From NCBI RefSeq assembly GCF_900113185.1, contig NZ_FOZD01000002.1:558001-622000 (forward strand): a stretch of 64,000 nt of DNA. Reading direction: 5' to 3'. Of the stretch, positions 7,310 to 17,313 are shown piece after piece (position 1 is the stretch's first letter; each line of letters starts with the position of its first letter). Source of the stretch: Agromyces sp. CF514 (GTDB lineage Bacteria; Actinomycetota; Actinomycetes; Actinomycetales; Microbacteriaceae). The notes under the pieces are model-generated. The model did no database searches, was not told the origin of the DNA, and was given only the letters and a program-made list of their open reading frames with translations. A program made the position numbers and the translations under genes.

Positions 7310-7786
7310 ATGGACCCCCGACGCACGGCCTGGGTCGTCGCCGGGTTCGCGGCGGCGCTCTACGTCGCCGTCGTCGTCTGCGCCTACGGGTTCGTGAGCC
7401 TGCTGGCCGACGTCGAGGTCGTCGCCGACCCGCAGGTCGGGGTGCTCGTCGTGCCCGTCGCGGTCGGGGCATCCGCCCTGGCGCTGCTGCTGACGCTCGG
7501 CCTGCGCCTGGCGCGCCCCGAGCGCATGTCGGCGACCGTCGTGCTCGCCGCGTTCGCGAGCTGGGCGACGCTCGTGGTCGTCGCCGTCATCGGGCACGTG
7601 GCCGCCTCGACGGGCGACGTGCTCGAGAGCGTGGCGTTCGGCATTCTGTTCGGGCTGGGCTGGTTCGGCCTGCTCGTGCCGGTCGCGGCTGCGGTCGTCA
7701 CGGGGTTCGCGGTGCTCGTGGCCCGGGGCCGCGACCACGGCATGCGACGTCCGCGCTGGCCGTGGGAGCACGACGACGAGGAATGA
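7310..7786 (+). CDS. Small four-helix membrane protein (DUF6121-like)
   Basis: 158 residues with four hydrophobic segments (about 8-32, 42-65, 76-98 and 105-137) and a charged, Trp/Pro-containing C-terminal tail (RRPRWPWEHDDEE). Size and topology resemble a family of uncharacterised Microbacteriaceae membrane proteins that I recall as DUF6121; I could not test this. The ATG sits 7 nt after a TACGCT -10 box, which suggests leaderless expression. Its 3' end faces the yigZ-like gene (convergent, 11 nt apart). Function unknown. Confidence 0.75.
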   Translation: MDPRRTAWVVAGFAAALYVAVVVCAYGFVSLLADVEVVADPQVGVLVVPVAVGASALALLLTLGLRLARPERMSATVVLAAFASWATLVVVAVIGHVAASTGDVLESVAFGILFGLGWFGLLVPVAAAVVTGFAVLVARGRDHGMRRPRWPWEHDDEE

Positions 7787-7797
7787 CGGATGCCGCG

Positions 7798-8439
7798 TCA
7801 GGCCGGGTCGTCGACGTAGACCGTGCCGCGGGGCACTGCACGTGCCGCGCCACCCGTGAGCTCGGCGACGCGCGCGACGAAGGCGTCGGTCGCCGAGGGC
7901 GGCACGCCGACGTCGATGCGCATGCCGTCGCCGTACTCGACGTGCAGCGGAGGGTGCCCGATCCGGCGGAGCTCGGCCTCGAGCGCAGGCCCGCGCTCGT
8001 AGTCGGCGTGCACCTCGACCGTCGTGCGCAGGCTGCGCGTGACGCGCACCGCGGCCCTCGCCGACTCCTGCACCGACGCGGTGTACGCGCGCACGAGCCC
8101 GCCCGTGCCGAGCAGCACGCCGCCGAAGTACCGGCTGACGACGGCCACGACGTCGGAGAGCCCCTCGCCCCGCAGCGCCTCGAGCATGGGCTGCCCGGCC
8201 GTGCCGGACGGCTCGCCGTCGTCGCTCGACCTCGCGAGCTCGCCGCGGGCTCCGATGACGAACGCCGTGCAGTGGTGCCGCGCCTTGGGCTCGGCCGACC
8301 GCACGGCCGCGACCACCGCACGCGCGGCATCCTCGTCGCCCGCGCGATCGAGCACGCAGATGAACCGCGAGCGCTCGATCTCGAGCTCCGTCCGAACGCG
8401 CGCCGCGACGGTCGTGTAGGCCCCGGATGTCGCGTGCAT
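7798..8439 (-). CDS. YigZ/IMPACT family protein
   Basis: 213 residues on the minus strand. The N-terminal UPF0029/IMPACT domain is clear: RSRFICVLDRAGDEDAA, then KARHHCTAFVIG, SDDGEPSGTAGQPMLEAL and VVSRYFGGVLLGTGGLVRAY. A C-terminal ferredoxin-like DUF1949-type domain follows. The family in eukaryotes binds GCN1 and regulates Gcn2; the bacterial role (YigZ/YvyE) is unsettled. The chosen ATG has GGGGAG about 9 nt upstream and lies at the start of the conserved region. It could also be leaderless, since a GAGAAT hexamer ends 6 nt upstream. It is divergent from the gene at 8554. Confidence 0.88.
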   Translation of the reverse strand: MHATSGAYTTVAARVRTELEIERSRFICVLDRAGDEDAARAVVAAVRSAEPKARHHCTAFVIGARGELARSSDDGEPSGTAGQPMLEALRGEGLSDVVAVVSRYFGGVLLGTGGLVRAYTASVQESARAAVRVTRSLRTTVEVHADYERGPALEAELRRIGHPPLHVEYGDGMRIDVGVPPSATDAFVARVAELTGGAARAVPRGTVYVDDPA

Positions 8440-8540
8440 GCCGCCATTCTCCCCGAGCGCGCAGCCCGAGTGCTCGACCGGGCGGGCTCGGCCCGGCGCC
8501 GACCGTTCGCCCGACGGCGACGCCGCGGCATCCTGCGCAG

Positions 8541-8546
8541 TATCGT
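8541..8546 (+). promoter_or_regulatory. -10 box, leaderless transcript
   Basis: TATCGT ends 7 nt before the GTG at 8554. This makes the earlier in-frame GTG at 8545 unlikely, because it overlaps the hexamer. Confidence 0.5.
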
Positions 8547-8553
8547 GAACCAC

Positions 8554-9201
8554 GTGGAGGGATCGGTCGAGGCGCGCGTGAGCCACGAGGTCGACCGCTG
8601 GCTGCAGTGGCTGCCGCGGTGGCGCCCGGGCACGCATCGCTCGCGCGTGCGCCTGTGCCAGCGCTGCTTCGGCTCGCCGATCCTGGCCGCAGCCGGCCTC
8701 GACGTCGACGTGCCGCATCCGGTGCAGCACTCGTTCTCGATGCGCATGAAGGGCGTGATCGACCTCGCGGTCGACGACTACACGGCTCGCAACCTGCCGA
8801 TGCTGCACCGGGAGATCCGCCTCGCCGAGGAACGCAAGGCGCGCCGCCCGTACCGCGCCGGCGAAGGACTCGACCCCGAGTTCGCCGGCCTCGAGGTCGA
8901 CCCCGAGCCGGTCGCCGACCAGCCGTTCCTGTTCACGCTCGGCGGACTCGAGCAGGAGACCGCGGCCGAGGCGGCCGAGCCCGCGCCGAGGCCCTTCACG
9001 CCCGACGAGAAGGACGCGCTCCGCGAGGAGGTGCGCCTGGCCGACGAGTTCGCGAAGCAGCTCGGACGCCGCATCTGCGTCGAGCTCGCGCAGCACCGGT
9101 ACCGCATCGGCAACGCGATCGAGCGGCTGGTCGAACCGCAGGTCGCCGAGATGCTGGCCGACCTCGACCGGGAGCTCGACGCGCCGGGCTGGCCGAGCTG
9201 A
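8554..9201 (+). CDS. Conserved hypothetical protein with a CxxC pair
   Basis: 215 residues, soluble, no recognised domain. It starts with a Trp-rich basic segment (VDRWLQWLPRWRPG), then RLCQRCFGS, a C-x-x-C that could bind metal. The C-terminal half is strongly helical and acidic (FTPDEKDALREEVRLADEFAKQLGRR onward). The GTG at 8554 is chosen because a TATCGT -10 ends 7 nt upstream; in-frame GTGs at 8545 and 8578 are alternatives. It lies just upstream of the str operon promoter but is separated from rpsL by 232 nt, so it is likely a separate unit. Confidence 0.7.
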   Translation: MEGSVEARVSHEVDRWLQWLPRWRPGTHRSRVRLCQRCFGSPILAAAGLDVDVPHPVQHSFSMRMKGVIDLAVDDYTARNLPMLHREIRLAEERKARRPYRAGEGLDPEFAGLEVDPEPVADQPFLFTLGGLEQETAAEAAEPAPRPFTPDEKDALREEVRLADEFAKQLGRRICVELAQHRYRIGNAIERLVEPQVAEMLADLDRELDAPGWPS

Positions 9202-9250
9202 GCAACACCTGCGAGAACGCTTCGGGGCCGCCCGCGGCATCCGCCGTCAT

Positions 9251-9279
9251 TTGACCGCAACGTTACGCGGCATTACCAT
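9251..9279 (+). promoter_or_regulatory. str operon promoter
   Basis: -35 TTGACC (9251-9256), a 17-nt spacer and -10 TACCAT (9274-9279) form a good housekeeping-sigma promoter. Transcription would begin near 9286, leaving a leader of about 150 nt before rpsL that could carry translational control. Confidence 0.65.
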
Positions 9280-9433
9280 AGATCGGGTGTGCGCGTTTCG
9301 ACGTGCGCATTCAGGGCGTCTCGCCCCCACGGCATACCCACCACACCAAGACTGCGCGGCTTCGTGCAGTCGGTGGGTCGTGATGTGAAATCCATCAAAC
9401 GCTGTCACCGTGCAGCACCAACAAGGAGAAGCA

Positions 9434-9808
9434 GTGCCAACGATTCAGCAGTTGGTCCGCAAGGGTCGCTCGCCGAAGGTCACCAAGACCAAGGCTCCCG
9501 CCCTGAAGGCCAACCCCCAGCAGCGCGGCGTGTGCACGCGCGTGTACACCACCACCCCGAAGAAGCCGAACTCCGCGCTCCGCAAGGTCGCCCGTGTGAA
9601 GCTCTCCAACGGCACCGAGGTCACCGCCTACATCCCCGGTGAGGGCCACAACCTGCAGGAGCACTCGATGGTGCTCGTTCGCGGCGGTCGTGTGAAGGAC
9701 CTCCCGGGTGTCCGTTACAAGATCATCCGCGGCGCCCTCGACACGCAGGCCGTGAAGAACCGCAAGCAGGCTCGCAGCCGCTACGGCGCGAAGATGGAGA
9801 AGAAGTAA
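9434..9808 (+). CDS. rpsL: 30S ribosomal protein S12
   Basis: 124 residues, full length. S12 sits at the decoding centre and contributes to accuracy; the streptomycin-relevant lysines K43 ([13 protein letters not shown]) and K88 ([12 protein letters not shown]) are both wild-type. The start is the GTG at 9434, with AAGGAGAA 5 nt upstream. It is the first gene of the str operon, and its stop overlaps the rpsG start (TAATG). It is expressed from the promoter at 9251. Confidence 0.98.
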   Translation: MPTIQQLVRKGRSPKVTKTKAPALKANPQQRGVCTRVYTTTPKKPNSALRKVARVKLSNGTEVTAYIPGEGHNLQEHSMVLVRGGRVKDLPGVRYKIIRGALDTQAVKNRKQARSRYGAKMEKK

Positions 9809-10278
9809 TGCCTCGCAAGGGACCCGCTCCGAAGCGCCCCGTCGTCGCAGACCCCGTCTACGGCTCGCCGGTCGTCAGCCAGCTCGTCAACAAGATCCTC
9901 GTCGACGGCAAGAAGGACCTCGCTCAGCGCATCGTGTACGAGGCGCTCGAGAACGTGGCCGCCAAGTCCGGCCAGGACGCCGTCGCCACCCTCAAGAAGG
10001 CGCTCGACAACGTGCGCCCCACCCTCGAGGTGCGCTCGCGCCGCGTCGGCGGTTCGACCTACCAGGTCCCCGTCGAGGTCAAGCCGCACCGCGCCAACAC
10101 CCTCGCCCTCCGCTGGCTCACGAGCTACGCGAAGGCCCGTCGCGAGAAGACGATGACCGAGCGTCTCACCAACGAGATCCTCGACGCGTCGAACAGCCTC
10201 GGTGCAGCCGTCAAGCGTCGTGAAGACACGCACAAGATGGCCGAGTCGAACCGCGCATTCGCCCACTACCGCTGGTAG
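9808..10278 (+). CDS. rpsG: 30S ribosomal protein S7
   Basis: 156 residues, the usual bacterial length. S7 nucleates assembly of the 30S head and contacts E-site tRNA. Typical sequence is visible ([20 protein letters not shown], then [11 protein letters not shown] and [17 protein letters not shown]). The ATG overlaps the rpsL stop by one base, so translation is coupled. A strong 14-bp hairpin follows before fusA. In several bacteria S7 or S12 autoregulates the str operon; nothing here shows which mechanism applies. Confidence 0.98.
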   Translation: MPRKGPAPKRPVVADPVYGSPVVSQLVNKILVDGKKDLAQRIVYEALENVAAKSGQDAVATLKKALDNVRPTLEVRSRRVGGSTYQVPVEVKPHRANTLALRWLTSYAKARREKTMTERLTNEILDASNSLGAAVKRREDTHKMAESNRAFAHYRW

Positions 10279-10284
10279 CAGGCC

Positions 10285-10321
10285 GAGCGGATGCCGCGGC
10301 CGAGCGTCGCGGCATCCGCTC
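10285..10321 (+). promoter_or_regulatory. Hairpin between rpsG and fusA
   Basis: A perfect 14-bp inverted repeat (GAGCGGATGCCGCG, 9-nt loop, and its complement) lies in the 86-nt rpsG-fusA gap. No U-run follows, so it is more likely a processing, attenuation or translational-control element than a plain terminator. Both arms contain the abundant GCGGCATCC word. Confidence 0.6.
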
Positions 10322-10364
10322 CACCCCTTCCCCCTTCCGTTCCTGAACATCCGGAGGAACCCCC

Positions 10365-12479
10365 GTGGCACAAGACGTGCTCACCGACCTGAGCAAGGTC
10401 CGCAACATCGGCATCATGGCCCACATCGATGCCGGCAAGACCACCACCACTGAGCGCATCCTGTTCTACACGGGCGTCAACCACAAGATCGGCGAGACCC
10501 ACGACGGCGCCTCGACGACCGACTGGATGGAGCAGGAGAAGGAGCGCGGCATCACGATCACGTCTGCCGCCGTGACCTGCTTCTGGAACAAGAACCAGAT
10601 CAACATCATCGACACCCCCGGCCACGTGGACTTCACGGTCGAGGTCGAGCGCTCGCTCCGCGTGCTCGACGGTGCGGTCGCCGTCTTCGACGGCAAGGAG
10701 GGCGTCGAGCCCCAGTCCGAGACCGTGTGGCGTCAGGCCGACAAGTACAACGTCCCCCGCATCTGCTTCGTCAACAAGATGGACAAGCTCGGCGCGGACT
10801 TCTACTTCACGGTCGACACGATCATCAGCCGTCTCGGCGCCAAGCCGCTCGTGCTGCAGCTCCCCATCGGGTCCGAGTCGCAGTTCGAGGGCGTCGTCGA
10901 CCTCATCGAGATGCGCGCGCTCACGTGGCGCGGCGATGCCAAGGGTGACGTCCAGATGGGCGCCAAGTACGAGATCGAGCCCATTCCGGCCGACCTCGTC
11001 GAGAAGGCCGAGGAGTACCGCACCGCGCTGCTCGAGGTCGTCGCCGAGTCCGACGACGCGCTGCTCGAGAAGTACTTCGGCGGCGAGGAGCTCACGATCG
11101 CCGAGATCAAGGGCGCGATTCGCAAGATGACCGTCAACTCCGAGATCTACCCCGTGCTGTGCGGCTCCGCGTTCAAGAACCGCGGCGTGCAGCCGATGCT
11201 CGACGCCGTCATCGACTTCCTGCCGTCGCCGCTCGACGTGCCCGCAGTCGAGGGCCGCAACCCGCGCAACGAAGACGAGGTCATCGAGCGTCACGCCGAC
11301 GCCAACGACCCGTTCTCGGCGCTGGCCTTCAAGGTCGCCGTGCACCCGTTCTTCGGCCGCCTCACCTACGTGCGCGTCTACTCGGGTCACCTCGACTCCG
11401 GTGCCCAGGTCATCAACTCGACCAAGGGCAAGAAGGAGCGCATCGGCAAGATCTTCCAGATGCACGCCAACAAGGAGAACCCGGTCGACTCGGTCACCGC
11501 CGGCAACATCTACGCCGTCATCGGTCTGAAGGACACGACGACCGGCGACACGCTCTGCGACCCCGACAACCAGGTCGTGCTCGAGTCGATGACCTTCCCC
11601 GACCCCGTGATCGAGGTCGCCATCGAGCCGAAGACCAAGGCCGACCAGGAGAAGCTCGGCACCGCGATCCAGAAGCTCGCCGAAGAGGACCCGACGTTCC
11701 GCACCGAGCTCAACCCCGAGACCGGCCAGACCGTCATCAAGGGCATGGGCGAGCTGCACCTCGACATCCTCGTCGACCGCATGAAGCGCGAGTTCAACGT
11801 CGAGGCCAACGTGGGCAAGCCCCAGGTCGCGTACCGCGAGACCATCAAGCGCGCGGTCGAGAAGCACGACTACACCCACAAGAAGCAGACGGGTGGTTCG
11901 GGCCAGTTCGCGAAGATCCAGTTCGCGATCGAGCCGCTCGAGGTCACGGCCGAGAAGACGTACGAGTTCGAGAACAAGGTCACCGGTGGCCGCGTTCCCC
12001 GTGAGTACATCCCCTCGGTCGACGCCGGATTCCAGGACGCCATGCAGTACGGCATCCTCGCCGGTTACCCGATGGTCGGCGTCAAGGCCATGCTCCTTGA
12101 CGGCGCCGCTCACGACGTCGACTCCTCGGAGATGGCGTTCAAGATCGCCGGCTCGATGGGCTTCAAGGAAGCCGCTCGGAAGGCGAACCCGGTTCTGCTC
12201 GAGCCGCTCATGTCCGTCGAGGTCCGCACCCCTGAGGAATACATGGGTGATGTCATCGGCGACCTGAACTCGCGTCGCGGTCAGATCCAGTCGATGGAGG
12301 ATGCCGCAGGCGTGAAGGTCGTGCGTGCGCACGTCCCGCTCTCGGAGATGTTCGGCTACATCGGCGACCTGCGGTCGAAGACCTCGGGCCGCGCGGTGTA
12401 CTCGATGGAGTTCGAGAGCTACGCGGAGGTCCCGAAGGCTGTCGCCGACGAGATCGTCCAGAAGAACAAGGGCGAATAA
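10365..12479 (+). CDS. fusA: Elongation factor G
   Basis: 704 residues, standard for EF-G. It drives GTP-dependent translocation and, with RRF, ribosome recycling. The G1 loop AHIDAGKT is at 19-26; DTPGHVDF (G3) and [10 protein letters not shown] (G4) follow, then domains II-V. The start is GTG with GGAGG 9 nt upstream. It is third in the str operon, before tuf, with a 134-nt gap that may hold a separate tuf promoter. Confidence 0.98.
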   Translation: MAQDVLTDLSKVRNIGIMAHIDAGKTTTTERILFYTGVNHKIGETHDGASTTDWMEQEKERGITITSAAVTCFWNKNQINIIDTPGHVDFTVEVERSLRVLDGAVAVFDGKEGVEPQSETVWRQADKYNVPRICFVNKMDKLGADFYFTVDTIISRLGAKPLVLQLPIGSESQFEGVVDLIEMRALTWRGDAKGDVQMGAKYEIEPIPADLVEKAEEYRTALLEVVAESDDALLEKYFGGEELTIAEIKGAIRKMTVNSEIYPVLCGSAFKNRGVQPMLDAVIDFLPSPLDVPAVEGRNPRNEDEVIERHADANDPFSALAFKVAVHPFFGRLTYVRVYSGHLDSGAQVINSTKGKKERIGKIFQMHANKENPVDSVTAGNIYAVIGLKDTTTGDTLCDPDNQVVLESMTFPDPVIEVAIEPKTKADQEKLGTAIQKLAEEDPTFRTELNPETGQTVIKGMGELHLDILVDRMKREFNVEANVGKPQVAYRETIKRAVEKHDYTHKKQTGGSGQFAKIQFAIEPLEVTAEKTYEFENKVTGGRVPREYIPSVDAGFQDAMQYGILAGYPMVGVKAMLLDGAAHDVDSSEMAFKIAGSMGFKEAARKANPVLLEPLMSVEVRTPEEYMGDVIGDLNSRRGQIQSMEDAAGVKVVRAHVPLSEMFGYIGDLRSKTSGRAVYSMEFESYAEVPKAVADEIVQKNKGE

Positions 12480-12532
12480 CCTCCCTGGCGGGGGCCTTGG
12501 CCCTCTCCGACGCACGAGCCAGCCGGTTCGCG

Positions 12533-12538
12533 TAACAT
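12533..12538 (+). promoter_or_regulatory. Candidate -10 box upstream of tuf
   Basis: TAACAT lies in the fusA-tuf gap, 75 nt before the tuf GTG. No clear -35 is seen 16-18 nt upstream. A separate tuf promoter would be usual, but this box is only a candidate. Confidence 0.35.
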
Positions 12539-12613
12539 ATCTACAAACCCCGTAGCACGCCGGTCGCAATCCAGCGCCCGGAGGTTCTACACGAGTCCTG
12601 AGGAGGACCCACA

Positions 12614-13804
<1,191 letters not shown>

Positions 13805-13825
13805 CGACTTCGCGACAGCGACCTT

Positions 13826-13859
13826 GAACGGGGTCGGACCTTCGGGTCCGGCCCCGTTC
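13826..13859 (+). terminator. tuf terminator
   Basis: A 15-bp stem (GAACGGGGTCGGACC with its complement, one G-T pair) closed by a TTCG tetraloop, followed by TGTCGTT. It ends the str operon. Confidence 0.85.
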
Positions 13860-13931
13860 TGTCGTTCCGCTCGGATGGGATGCACGGGGTCGCGTAACCC
13901 CCTCGACATGTACCGGACCCCCCGAGCGGGT

Positions 13932-13937
13932 TACGCT
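13932..13937 (+). promoter_or_regulatory. -10 box, leaderless transcript of acyltransferase gene
   Basis: TACGCT ends 7 nt before the ATG at 13945, with no ribosome binding site between. Confidence 0.55.
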
Positions 13938-13944
13938 GGGTCGG

Positions 13945-15171
13945 ATGGCATCGTCCCCTGCGGTACCGAGCACGACCACGGTGCGGCCCGAGATCCAAGC
14001 ACTCCGGGCCGTCGCCGTCGCCGCCGTGGTGCTGCATCACGGCTGGCCGGCGGTCGCACCCGCGGGCTACATGGGCGTCGACGTGTTCTTCGTCGTCTCG
14101 GGCTACCTGATCACGGCCCTGCTCCTGCGTGAGGTCCATCGCACGGGCGGCATCTCGTTGCGCGAGTTCTACGTGCGTCGAGCCCGACGCATCCTGCCGG
14201 CCGCGATGGCCGTGCTGCTCGCCGTCTCGGCCGCGACGCTCGCATTCGCGCCGTACCGCGACTGGGCGGCGTTCTTCCGCGAGATCGTGGCGAGCGCCTT
14301 CTACGTCGAGAACTGGCGCCTCGCCGCGGACTCCCAGTCGCCGGCCTCCGCCGATCTCGAGTCGACGCCCGTGCAGCACTTCTGGTCGCTCTCGGTCGAG
14401 GAGCAGTTCTACCTGGCCTGGCCGCTGCTGATCCTCCTCGCGCTGTGGATCTTCCATCGTCGGGGCGCCCCGCTGCAGCGAATCCTGTGGATCGTGCTCG
14501 GGACGGTGTCCGTGCTGTCGTTCGCCTGGTCGCTCGTGCTGACGGTCGACGATCACAACCTCGCCTACTTCTCGACGCTCTCGCGAGCGTGGGAGTTCGG
14601 CGCGGGCGGGCTGCTCGCGCTGCTCGCGACCAGGGTCGCGCGCGCCACCGGCGCGCACTGGAAGATCGCACGCTCCTGGGCGTCGTGGACCGGGATCGCC
14701 CTCATCGCGGTGCCCATCATCACGTTCCAGGACACCGAGGCGTTCCCGGGCCTGTGGGTGCTGCTTCCGGTCGCGGGCACGCTCGCGATCATCTGGGCCG
14801 GCATGCCCGAGATGCGCTGGTCGACCGCGCGGCTCGTGGGCCTGCGGCCGGTGCAGTGGGTCGGCGACATCTCGTACTCGCTGTACCTCTGGCACTGGCC
14901 GATCTTCATGTTCGCGCCGATGATCACCGGCGTGCCGAGTCCGCCCGCGCTCATGGTCGCGCTCGTCGGGTTCGCGCTCGTCGTCTCCGCCCTGTCGAAG
15001 CGGTTCATCGAGGACCCGTTCCGGCGACGCGTGGGACCGGTCGGGTCGCACCCCCGGGTGCTCGCGGGGGCCCTGGCCTTCGCGCTCGCCGGCGTCGTCA
15101 CGCTCGGCTCGGTCGCGCCCGGCATCGCGGCCGAGGAGCTCGTGTGCCGCGGGCAGGGTCCGCGCGACTGA
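13945..15171 (+). CDS. Acyltransferase-3 family membrane protein, short form
   Basis: 408 residues with about ten or eleven membrane helices. The N-terminal acyltransferase-3 signature is present (EIQALRAVAVAAVVLHHGWP, GVDVFFVVSGYLIT), as are FYVRRARRILPAAM and the conserved HFWSLSVEEQFYLAWPLL. The family (OafA/YrhL) moves acyl groups onto cell-surface sugars or peptidoglycan. Related proteins of this subtype usually carry a C-terminal extracytoplasmic SGNH domain; here the protein stops right after the last membrane helix (GIAAEELVCRGQGPRD), so that domain is missing. It is inserted between the str and S10 operons and is probably transcribed on its own as a leaderless mRNA. Confidence 0.88.
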   Translation: MASSPAVPSTTTVRPEIQALRAVAVAAVVLHHGWPAVAPAGYMGVDVFFVVSGYLITALLLREVHRTGGISLREFYVRRARRILPAAMAVLLAVSAATLAFAPYRDWAAFFREIVASAFYVENWRLAADSQSPASADLESTPVQHFWSLSVEEQFYLAWPLLILLALWIFHRRGAPLQRILWIVLGTVSVLSFAWSLVLTVDDHNLAYFSTLSRAWEFGAGGLLALLATRVARATGAHWKIARSWASWTGIALIAVPIITFQDTEAFPGLWVLLPVAGTLAIIWAGMPEMRWSTARLVGLRPVQWVGDISYSLYLWHWPIFMFAPMITGVPSPPALMVALVGFALVVSALSKRFIEDPFRRRVGPVGSHPRVLAGALAFALAGVVTLGSVAPGIAAEELVCRGQGPRD

Positions 15172-15261
15172 CCGAGCGGATGCCTCGCGGCGGCCCTCGG
15201 CGCGCGGCATCGGCCCAGGCATCCGTCGTCCGTGAAGCGGGGAGCGGATGCCGCGGGCGGC

Positions 15262-15726
15262 TCACTCGCCCACGTCGACGATCTCCTTCGCGATGTCGAT
15301 GTCCTGCTCGACGCTGCGCGCCACGGTGCAGCTCCTGGCGATGGAGGCGTCGATGAGCTTCGCGAGCTTCGCGCGCTCGTCGTCGGTGAGCCCGGCGAGC
15401 GGGATCAGGAGCTCCTCGTCGATCCGGTCGTAGCGGTTGTCGGGCTCCGAGTCGCCGTGCGCCCAGACAGTGAACGCGACGTCGTCGCCGAGCCGGCGCG
15501 AGATGACGGCGTCCGCGCTCATGCCCGAGCACGCCGCCAGGGCCAGCTTGAGCAGCTCGCCGGGGGAGAAGTGGCCCGGAGTGCCCATCGGGCCGACGTT
15601 GACGCTCGCACCCGAGGCATTGCGTCCCTCGAAGGTGCGTACGCCGGTGCGCGCGGCCGAGACGCTGCCGGCGACGGCGCGCGCGCTCTCTCGGTGGTGG
15701 ATGCCGGTGGCGGGAGTCTTCGTCAT
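15262..15726 (-). CDS. OsmC-family peroxiredoxin-like protein
   Basis: 154 residues on the minus strand. It has the OsmC/Ohr fold signature: Cys66 in LKLALAACSG and Cys133 in IARSCTVARSV, the two redox cysteines that reduce organic hydroperoxides. The central GDSEPDNRYDRI strand region fits the OsmC branch. The start is ATG with GAGGAGG about 6 nt upstream. It is convergent to the acyltransferase and divergent from the S10 operon, with a 610-bp gap between it and rpsJ. A cytosolic protective role against peroxides is the likely function. Confidence 0.85.
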   Translation of the reverse strand: MTKTPATGIHHRESARAVAGSVSAARTGVRTFEGRNASGASVNVGPMGTPGHFSPGELLKLALAACSGMSADAVISRRLGDDVAFTVWAHGDSEPDNRYDRIDEELLIPLAGLTDDERAKLAKLIDASIARSCTVARSVEQDIDIAKEIVDVGE

Positions 15727-15974
15727 ACCGACATCCTCCTCGTCGGACCGTGCTCGCGGGAAGGCGGCGCCCGATGCCCGGAAGACTCTCAGGCCCTCGT
15801 GGGACCATGGAGGTGCACCGAGGATGCAGGGGTTCGCACCCGCTCGATCGGGGCGACGCGTTTCCGGCTTTCGCCCGGAATCATGCGCGACACGCCCGGG
15901 TTGCAGCAACGTGCCGAATATGGCAAACTTGGTGAGTTCAACATTTCGGGCGTGCGCTCTGCGTGCGTCCGGAT

Positions 15975-15989
15975 CACTGCCAGGCAGTG
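15975..15989. promoter_or_regulatory. 15-bp palindrome, candidate operator
   Basis: CACTGCCAGGCAGTG is a perfect inverted repeat of two 7-mers around a central A. It lies midway between osmC and rpsJ. A dimeric regulator could bind here; its identity is unknown. Confidence 0.45.
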
Positions 15990-16211
15990 CATAACCACCC
16001 GCGCAGCAGCGCCGAGGGCCTCGAGCTCTCCGGTCACCGCGCGCCAGGGGTCAGGTTAGGCCGCGGGCAGCAGAACACGACTGAACCGAAACCAACACAG
16101 CCTTGGGCGAATCATGTCTTCCGCGAGGACGACACGCCCGAGCGCGGGGGTCGGGGATTGGCTCGCGGTCGAGCGTGCCGAGGTCACCGAAGTGCAGATG
16201 CGAATCCGTGC

Positions 16212-16235
16212 GGTGGTTTCGACAGGCTCGATCAC
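16212..16235 (+). repeat. REP-like element GGTTTCGACAGGCTCG
   Basis: GGTGGTTTCGACAGGCTCG is closely related to the arms of the inverted repeat at 26013-26070. Such GGTTTCGACAGGCTCG words are known to me as abundant interspersed elements of Microbacteriaceae genomes. Only one arm is present here. Confidence 0.55.
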
Positions 16236-16336
16236 GGGCATTGACAGAAGAACAGTGGTTGCTTCACCAGAAGTCGCTACGCGGCGTCCGATGCCCTCGG
16301 AAGGGGTAAGACGCCTTGACAGAGAGAGAGTTCGAC

Positions 16337-16645
16337 ATGGCGGGACAGAAGATCCGCATTCGACTGAAGTCGTATGACCACGAGGTCATCGACACCTCGG
16401 CGCGCAAGATCGTCGACACGGTGACCCGCGCGGGCGCCACGGTCGTCGGCCCCGTGCCGCTTCCGACCGAGAAGAACGTGGTGTGCGTCATCCGTTCGCC
16501 CCACAAGTACAAGGACAGCCGCGAGCACTTCGAGATGCGCACCCACAAGCGTCTCATCGACATCGTGGACCCGACGCCCAAGGCCGTCGACTCGCTCATG
16601 CGTCTCGACCTCCCGGCCGACGTCAACATCGAGATCAAGCTCTGA
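16337..16645 (+). CDS. rpsJ: 30S ribosomal protein S10
   Basis: 102 residues. S10 is part of the 30S head and in other bacteria also pairs with NusB in antitermination. The start [19 protein letters not shown] at 16337 is the family's usual start; an in-frame ATG 21 nt upstream is less likely. A GAGAGAGAG tract precedes it. It is the first gene of a long S10-spc superoperon, with an 8-nt gap to rplC. Confidence 0.97.
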   Translation: MAGQKIRIRLKSYDHEVIDTSARKIVDTVTRAGATVVGPVPLPTEKNVVCVIRSPHKYKDSREHFEMRTHKRLIDIVDPTPKAVDSLMRLDLPADVNIEIKL

Positions 16646-16653
16646 GGTACCCG

Positions 16654-17310
16654 ATGTCTTCCGCTACCAAGAACGTGAAGGGTCTGCTCGGCACCAAGCT
16701 CGGCATGACCCAGGTGTGGGACGAGAACAACAAGCTCGTGCCCGTGACCGTCATCGAGATCGCCCCCAACGTGGTCACCCAGCTCCGCACCGTCGAGAAC
16801 GACGGCTACGAGGCTGTGCAGATCGCCGCCGGCGCCATCGACCCCCGCAAGGTCAACCAGCCCGCAGCCGGCCACTTCGCCGCCGCAGGTGTGACCCCCC
16901 GCCGCCACGTGACCGAGGTCCGCACCGCGGACGCCGCGTCGTACGCGCTCGGCCAGGAGCTCCCCGTCGAGGGTGCCTTCGAGGCCGGCCAGCTCGTCGA
17001 CGTCGTCGGCACGAGCAAGGGCAAGGGCTTCGCCGGTGTCATGAAGCGCCACAACTTCAAGGGCGTCTCCGCTTCGCACGGTTCGCACCGCAACCACCGC
17101 AAGCCCGGTTCCATCGGTGCCTCGTCGACGCCCAGCCGCGTCTTCAAGGGCATGCGCATGGCCGGCCGCATGGGTGGCGAGCGCGTGACCGTGCTCAACC
17201 TCCGCGTGCACGCCGTCGACGCCGAGAAGGGCCTGCTGCTCGTCAAGGGCGCCGTCCCCGGTGCGCGTGGCCGTCTCGTTTTCGTCCGCAACGCAGTGAA
17301 GGGGGCGTAG
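16654..17310 (+). CDS. rplC: 50S ribosomal protein L3
   Basis: 218 residues. L3 is an early assembly protein near the peptidyl-transferase centre. Family signatures are [31 protein letters not shown] and the central loop [14 protein letters not shown], followed by [12 protein letters not shown]. The start ATG at 16654 lies 8 nt after rpsJ, with TCTGAGG serving as stop and ribosome binding site together. Confidence 0.97.
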   Translation: MSSATKNVKGLLGTKLGMTQVWDENNKLVPVTVIEIAPNVVTQLRTVENDGYEAVQIAAGAIDPRKVNQPAAGHFAAAGVTPRRHVTEVRTADAASYALGQELPVEGAFEAGQLVDVVGTSKGKGFAGVMKRHNFKGVSASHGSHRNHRKPGSIGASSTPSRVFKGMRMAGRMGGERVTVLNLRVHAVDAEKGLLLVKGAVPGARGRLVFVRNAVKGA

Positions 17311-17313
17311 TCC

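Larger units (their letters stand above)
15727..16336 (+). other. Long non-coding leader region before the S10 operon
   Basis: 610 bp separate osmC (minus) and rpsJ (plus), and I find no credible gene. It must hold the S10 promoter and leader. Visible structure: a 15-bp palindrome at 15975-15989, a REP-like copy at 16212-16235 and a TTGACA at 16241-16246 without a matching -10. I could not pin down the S10 promoter. Confidence 0.6.

Noticed and set aside
10266-12569. 767-codon open frame antisense to fusA
   Set aside because: It mirrors the codon structure of fusA (GC-rich third positions keep the opposite frame open), has no family match and is rich in Leu/Val/Asp/Arg runs. fusA is certain.
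14900-15261. Frameshift hiding the missing SGNH domain of the acyltransferase
   Set aside because: I read the other frames through the gap to osmC and found no SGNH-type motif. The protein is simply short.
16241-16269. TTGACA as -35 of the S10 promoter
   Set aside because: The hexamers at 16-18 nt spacing do not fit TANNNT, so I did not call a promoter.
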